Positions 12,512 to 13,515 of a stretch of 13,515 nt of DNA are shown here, piece after piece. A program made the translations under genes and the position numbers. The notes below the pieces were generated by a model. The model saw nothing but the letters and a program-made list of their open reading frames with translations, ran no database searches and had not been told where the DNA came from. The stretch is from Leptofilum sp050292445 (lineage in GTDB: Bacteria; Chloroflexota; Anaerolineae; Promineifilales; Promineifilaceae): assembly GCA_050292445.1 (NCBI GenBank), contig JBNKLQ010000168.1, positions 1 to 13,515 of the forward strand, in the 5' to 3' direction. The first letter of the stretch is position 1. Each line of letters starts with the position of its first letter.

Positions 12512-12979
12512 ATGAGAACAGGTGTGTTTTCTTCGTTCCGCAGGATAGCCGTCCTGCTATTGCTTTTTGGGCTGCTGCTTGGTGTCACCGCCGCCACTAC
12601 CCACGCCGCTCCCCAAGAAGCCCCCGCCGAAAGTTATGGTGTCTACCACACCGTGCGCTACGGCGAGACCCTTTCAGTCATTGCCCTCAACTACGGCGTC
12701 ACTGTCTACGACATTTTGGCAGCCAATCCTCACATCGTAAACCCAAACCTGATTTACTACGGCACGGTCATTTTCATTCCCTATGCTTATACGCCACCCA
12801 GCCCTCCGCCTGTGCCACCGCCGCAGCAATACTGTCGTTACTACCACACCGTGAATTATGGTGACAATCTCATCAATCTTGGTCTGTGGTACGGTCTAAG
12901 TCCTTACACCATTGCCGAAGCCAACCACATTTACAACCTCAACTATATTTACGCCGGGCAAACGCTCTGCATCCCCTAA
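12512..12979 (+). CDS. Secreted two-LysM-domain protein
   Basis: A 155-residue exported protein made almost only of two LysM domains, which bind N-acetylglucosamine-containing glycans such as peptidoglycan. A signal peptide covers about 1-33, with an arginine pair (10-11), a Leu-rich core and a probable cut near THAA. LysM1 spans about 45-90 (YHTVRYGETLSVIALNYGV to GTVIFIP). A Pro-rich linker (94-105) leads to LysM2, about 110-155 (YHTVNYGDNLINLGLWYGL to AGQTLCIP), which ends the protein. The Cys before LysM2 and the Cys at its end (C108, C153) could form a disulfide. No catalytic domain is present, so it is a binding or scaffold protein of the cell surface, not a hydrolase by itself. It has its own promoter and terminates beside a palindromic repeat that faces leuS. 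Confidence 0.92.
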   Translation: MRTGVFSSFRRIAVLLLLFGLLLGVTAATTHAAPQEAPAESYGVYHTVRYGETLSVIALNYGVTVYDILAANPHIVNPNLIYYGTVIFIPYAYTPPSPPPVPPPQQYCRYYHTVNYGDNLINLGLWYGLSPYTIAEANHIYNLNYIYAGQTLCIP

Positions 12980-12984
12980 AGATA

Positions 12985-13056
12985 AATAGGACGCTGATAA
13001 ACGCAGATATTCGCTGATTTGTATCTGCGTTTATCGGCGTTCATCTGCATCCTATT
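12985..13056. repeat. 72-bp palindromic intergenic repeat element (family copy 2)
   Basis: Terminal inverted repeats AATAGGA (12985-12991) and TCCTATT (13050-13056) enclose arms made of the words ACGCTGAT, ACGCAGAT and their complements ATCTGCGT, ATCGGCGT. The word order equals that of the element at 8716-8786, with CACTGAT replaced by CGCTGAT, so the two belong to one family. It fills the gap between the convergent LysM and leuS genes, six bases from one stop and seven from the other, and may act as terminator for both. Confidence 0.78.
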
Positions 13057-13063
13057 CTCTCAA

Positions 13064-13515
13064 TCAAACAACAATATTCACCAGCTTTTGCGGCACAGCA
13101 ATAATTTTGCGGATGGGTTGTCCGTTGATGTGCGCCTGCACGTTAGGGCAATTCACGGCCGTTTCCTTCACCATCTCTATCGACGCATCCGCCGCCACCG
13201 TAATCCGGTCACGAACCTTGCCATTCACCTGCACCACCACCGTGATTTCTTCGTCCCGTGTCAGCGCATCATCATAGGTGGGCCAGGGCTGGACGTGGAC
13301 TGATTCACTGTGGCCCAGCACCATTTGCCATACTTCCTCGGCAATAAATGGCGCAAACGGAGCCAGCAGCCGGGCCATCGTACCAATGGCTTCCCACCAT
13401 GCCGCAGCCCCAATTGCCTGTTCCCGCGCCTCATACAGACTGTTCAGATATTCCATCAGGCCAGCAACGGCCGTATTAAACCGAAAATCCTCCATCTCCT
13501 GCGTGATCCGCTGCA
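13064..13515 (-). CDS. leuS: Leucyl-tRNA synthetase, C-terminal part (cut by window edge)
   Basis: The last 150 codons of LeuRS, the enzyme that charges tRNA-Leu. The frame is open through the window edge, so the 5' part lies outside. Residues shown belong to the anticodon-binding helical domain and the C-terminal tRNA-contact domain: FRFNTAVAGLMEYLNSLYEA, then LLAPFAPFIAEEVWQMVLGH, VHVQPWP, VVVQVNGKVRDRITV and the end IRKIIAVPQKLVNIVV. These are the typical bacterial LeuRS motifs; the catalytic HIGH and KMSKS parts are not in the window. Two ACGGCCGT copies occur in it (13155, 13467). The stop codon lies seven bases from a palindromic repeat that probably serves as 3' boundary. Confidence 0.95.
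   Translation of the reverse strand, partial: QRITQEMEDFRFNTAVAGLMEYLNSLYEAREQAIGAAAWWEAIGTMARLLAPFAPFIAEEVWQMVLGHSESVHVQPWPTYDDALTRDEEITVVVQVNGKVRDRITVAADASIEMVKETAVNCPNVQAHINGQPIRKIIAVPQKLVNIVV

Overview
The window looks like a bacterial chromosome segment of middling GC content, probably from a member of the Chloroflexota (Anaerolineae-like). This is an inference. It rests on the protein styles (a secreted protein with a CTPGYWK-type C-terminal domain, PhoB-type regulators, zinc-ribbon membrane proteins, an EF-P with Arg at its tip), on several palindromic intergenic repeat families, and on an octamer palindrome, ACGGCCGT, found at least 23 times by hand count. There is no integrase, transposase, phage gene, CRISPR array, tRNA or rRNA gene in view. 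The window holds sixteen protein genes, two of them cut by the window edges.

Layout. Positions 1-794 (minus) hold the start of a ComEC/Rec2 DNA-uptake channel. Divergent from it, a MerR-type regulator (1027-1434) overlaps an aldo/keto reductase (1403-2428); a dyad in a 19-bp spacer promoter just upstream is the likely operator. Next come two tandem paralogous orphan response regulators (2695-3417, 3547-4272) and a CoA-pyrophosphatase-like Nudix hydrolase (4282-4914). A secreted protein (5044-5835) follows and ends in a strong terminator.

On the minus strand, ridA (8638-8249), a PhoB-type regulator (8249-7563, sharing one base with ridA) and a membrane histidine kinase (7377-5890) form a likely operon; two inverted repeats separate regulator and kinase. 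A second minus-strand operon carries three related zinc-ribbon proteins: A (11404-10586) and B (10539-9436) with C-terminal membrane segments, and C (9439-8843) soluble and overlapping B by four bases. I cannot assign this trio a function, and it is the best candidate here for an undescribed system.

On the plus strand follow efp (11720-12277) with a strong terminator, and a secreted two-LysM protein (12512-12979) with a good sigma-70 promoter. The 3' end of leuS (13515-13064, minus) closes the window.

Five small palindromic elements sit between genes (7388-7448, 7508-7568, 8716-8786 with its relative at 12985-13056, 10551-10579, 11489-11565). Two of them end 10-11 bp before the start codon of the second gene in an operon, where no Shine-Dalgarno sequence can be seen.
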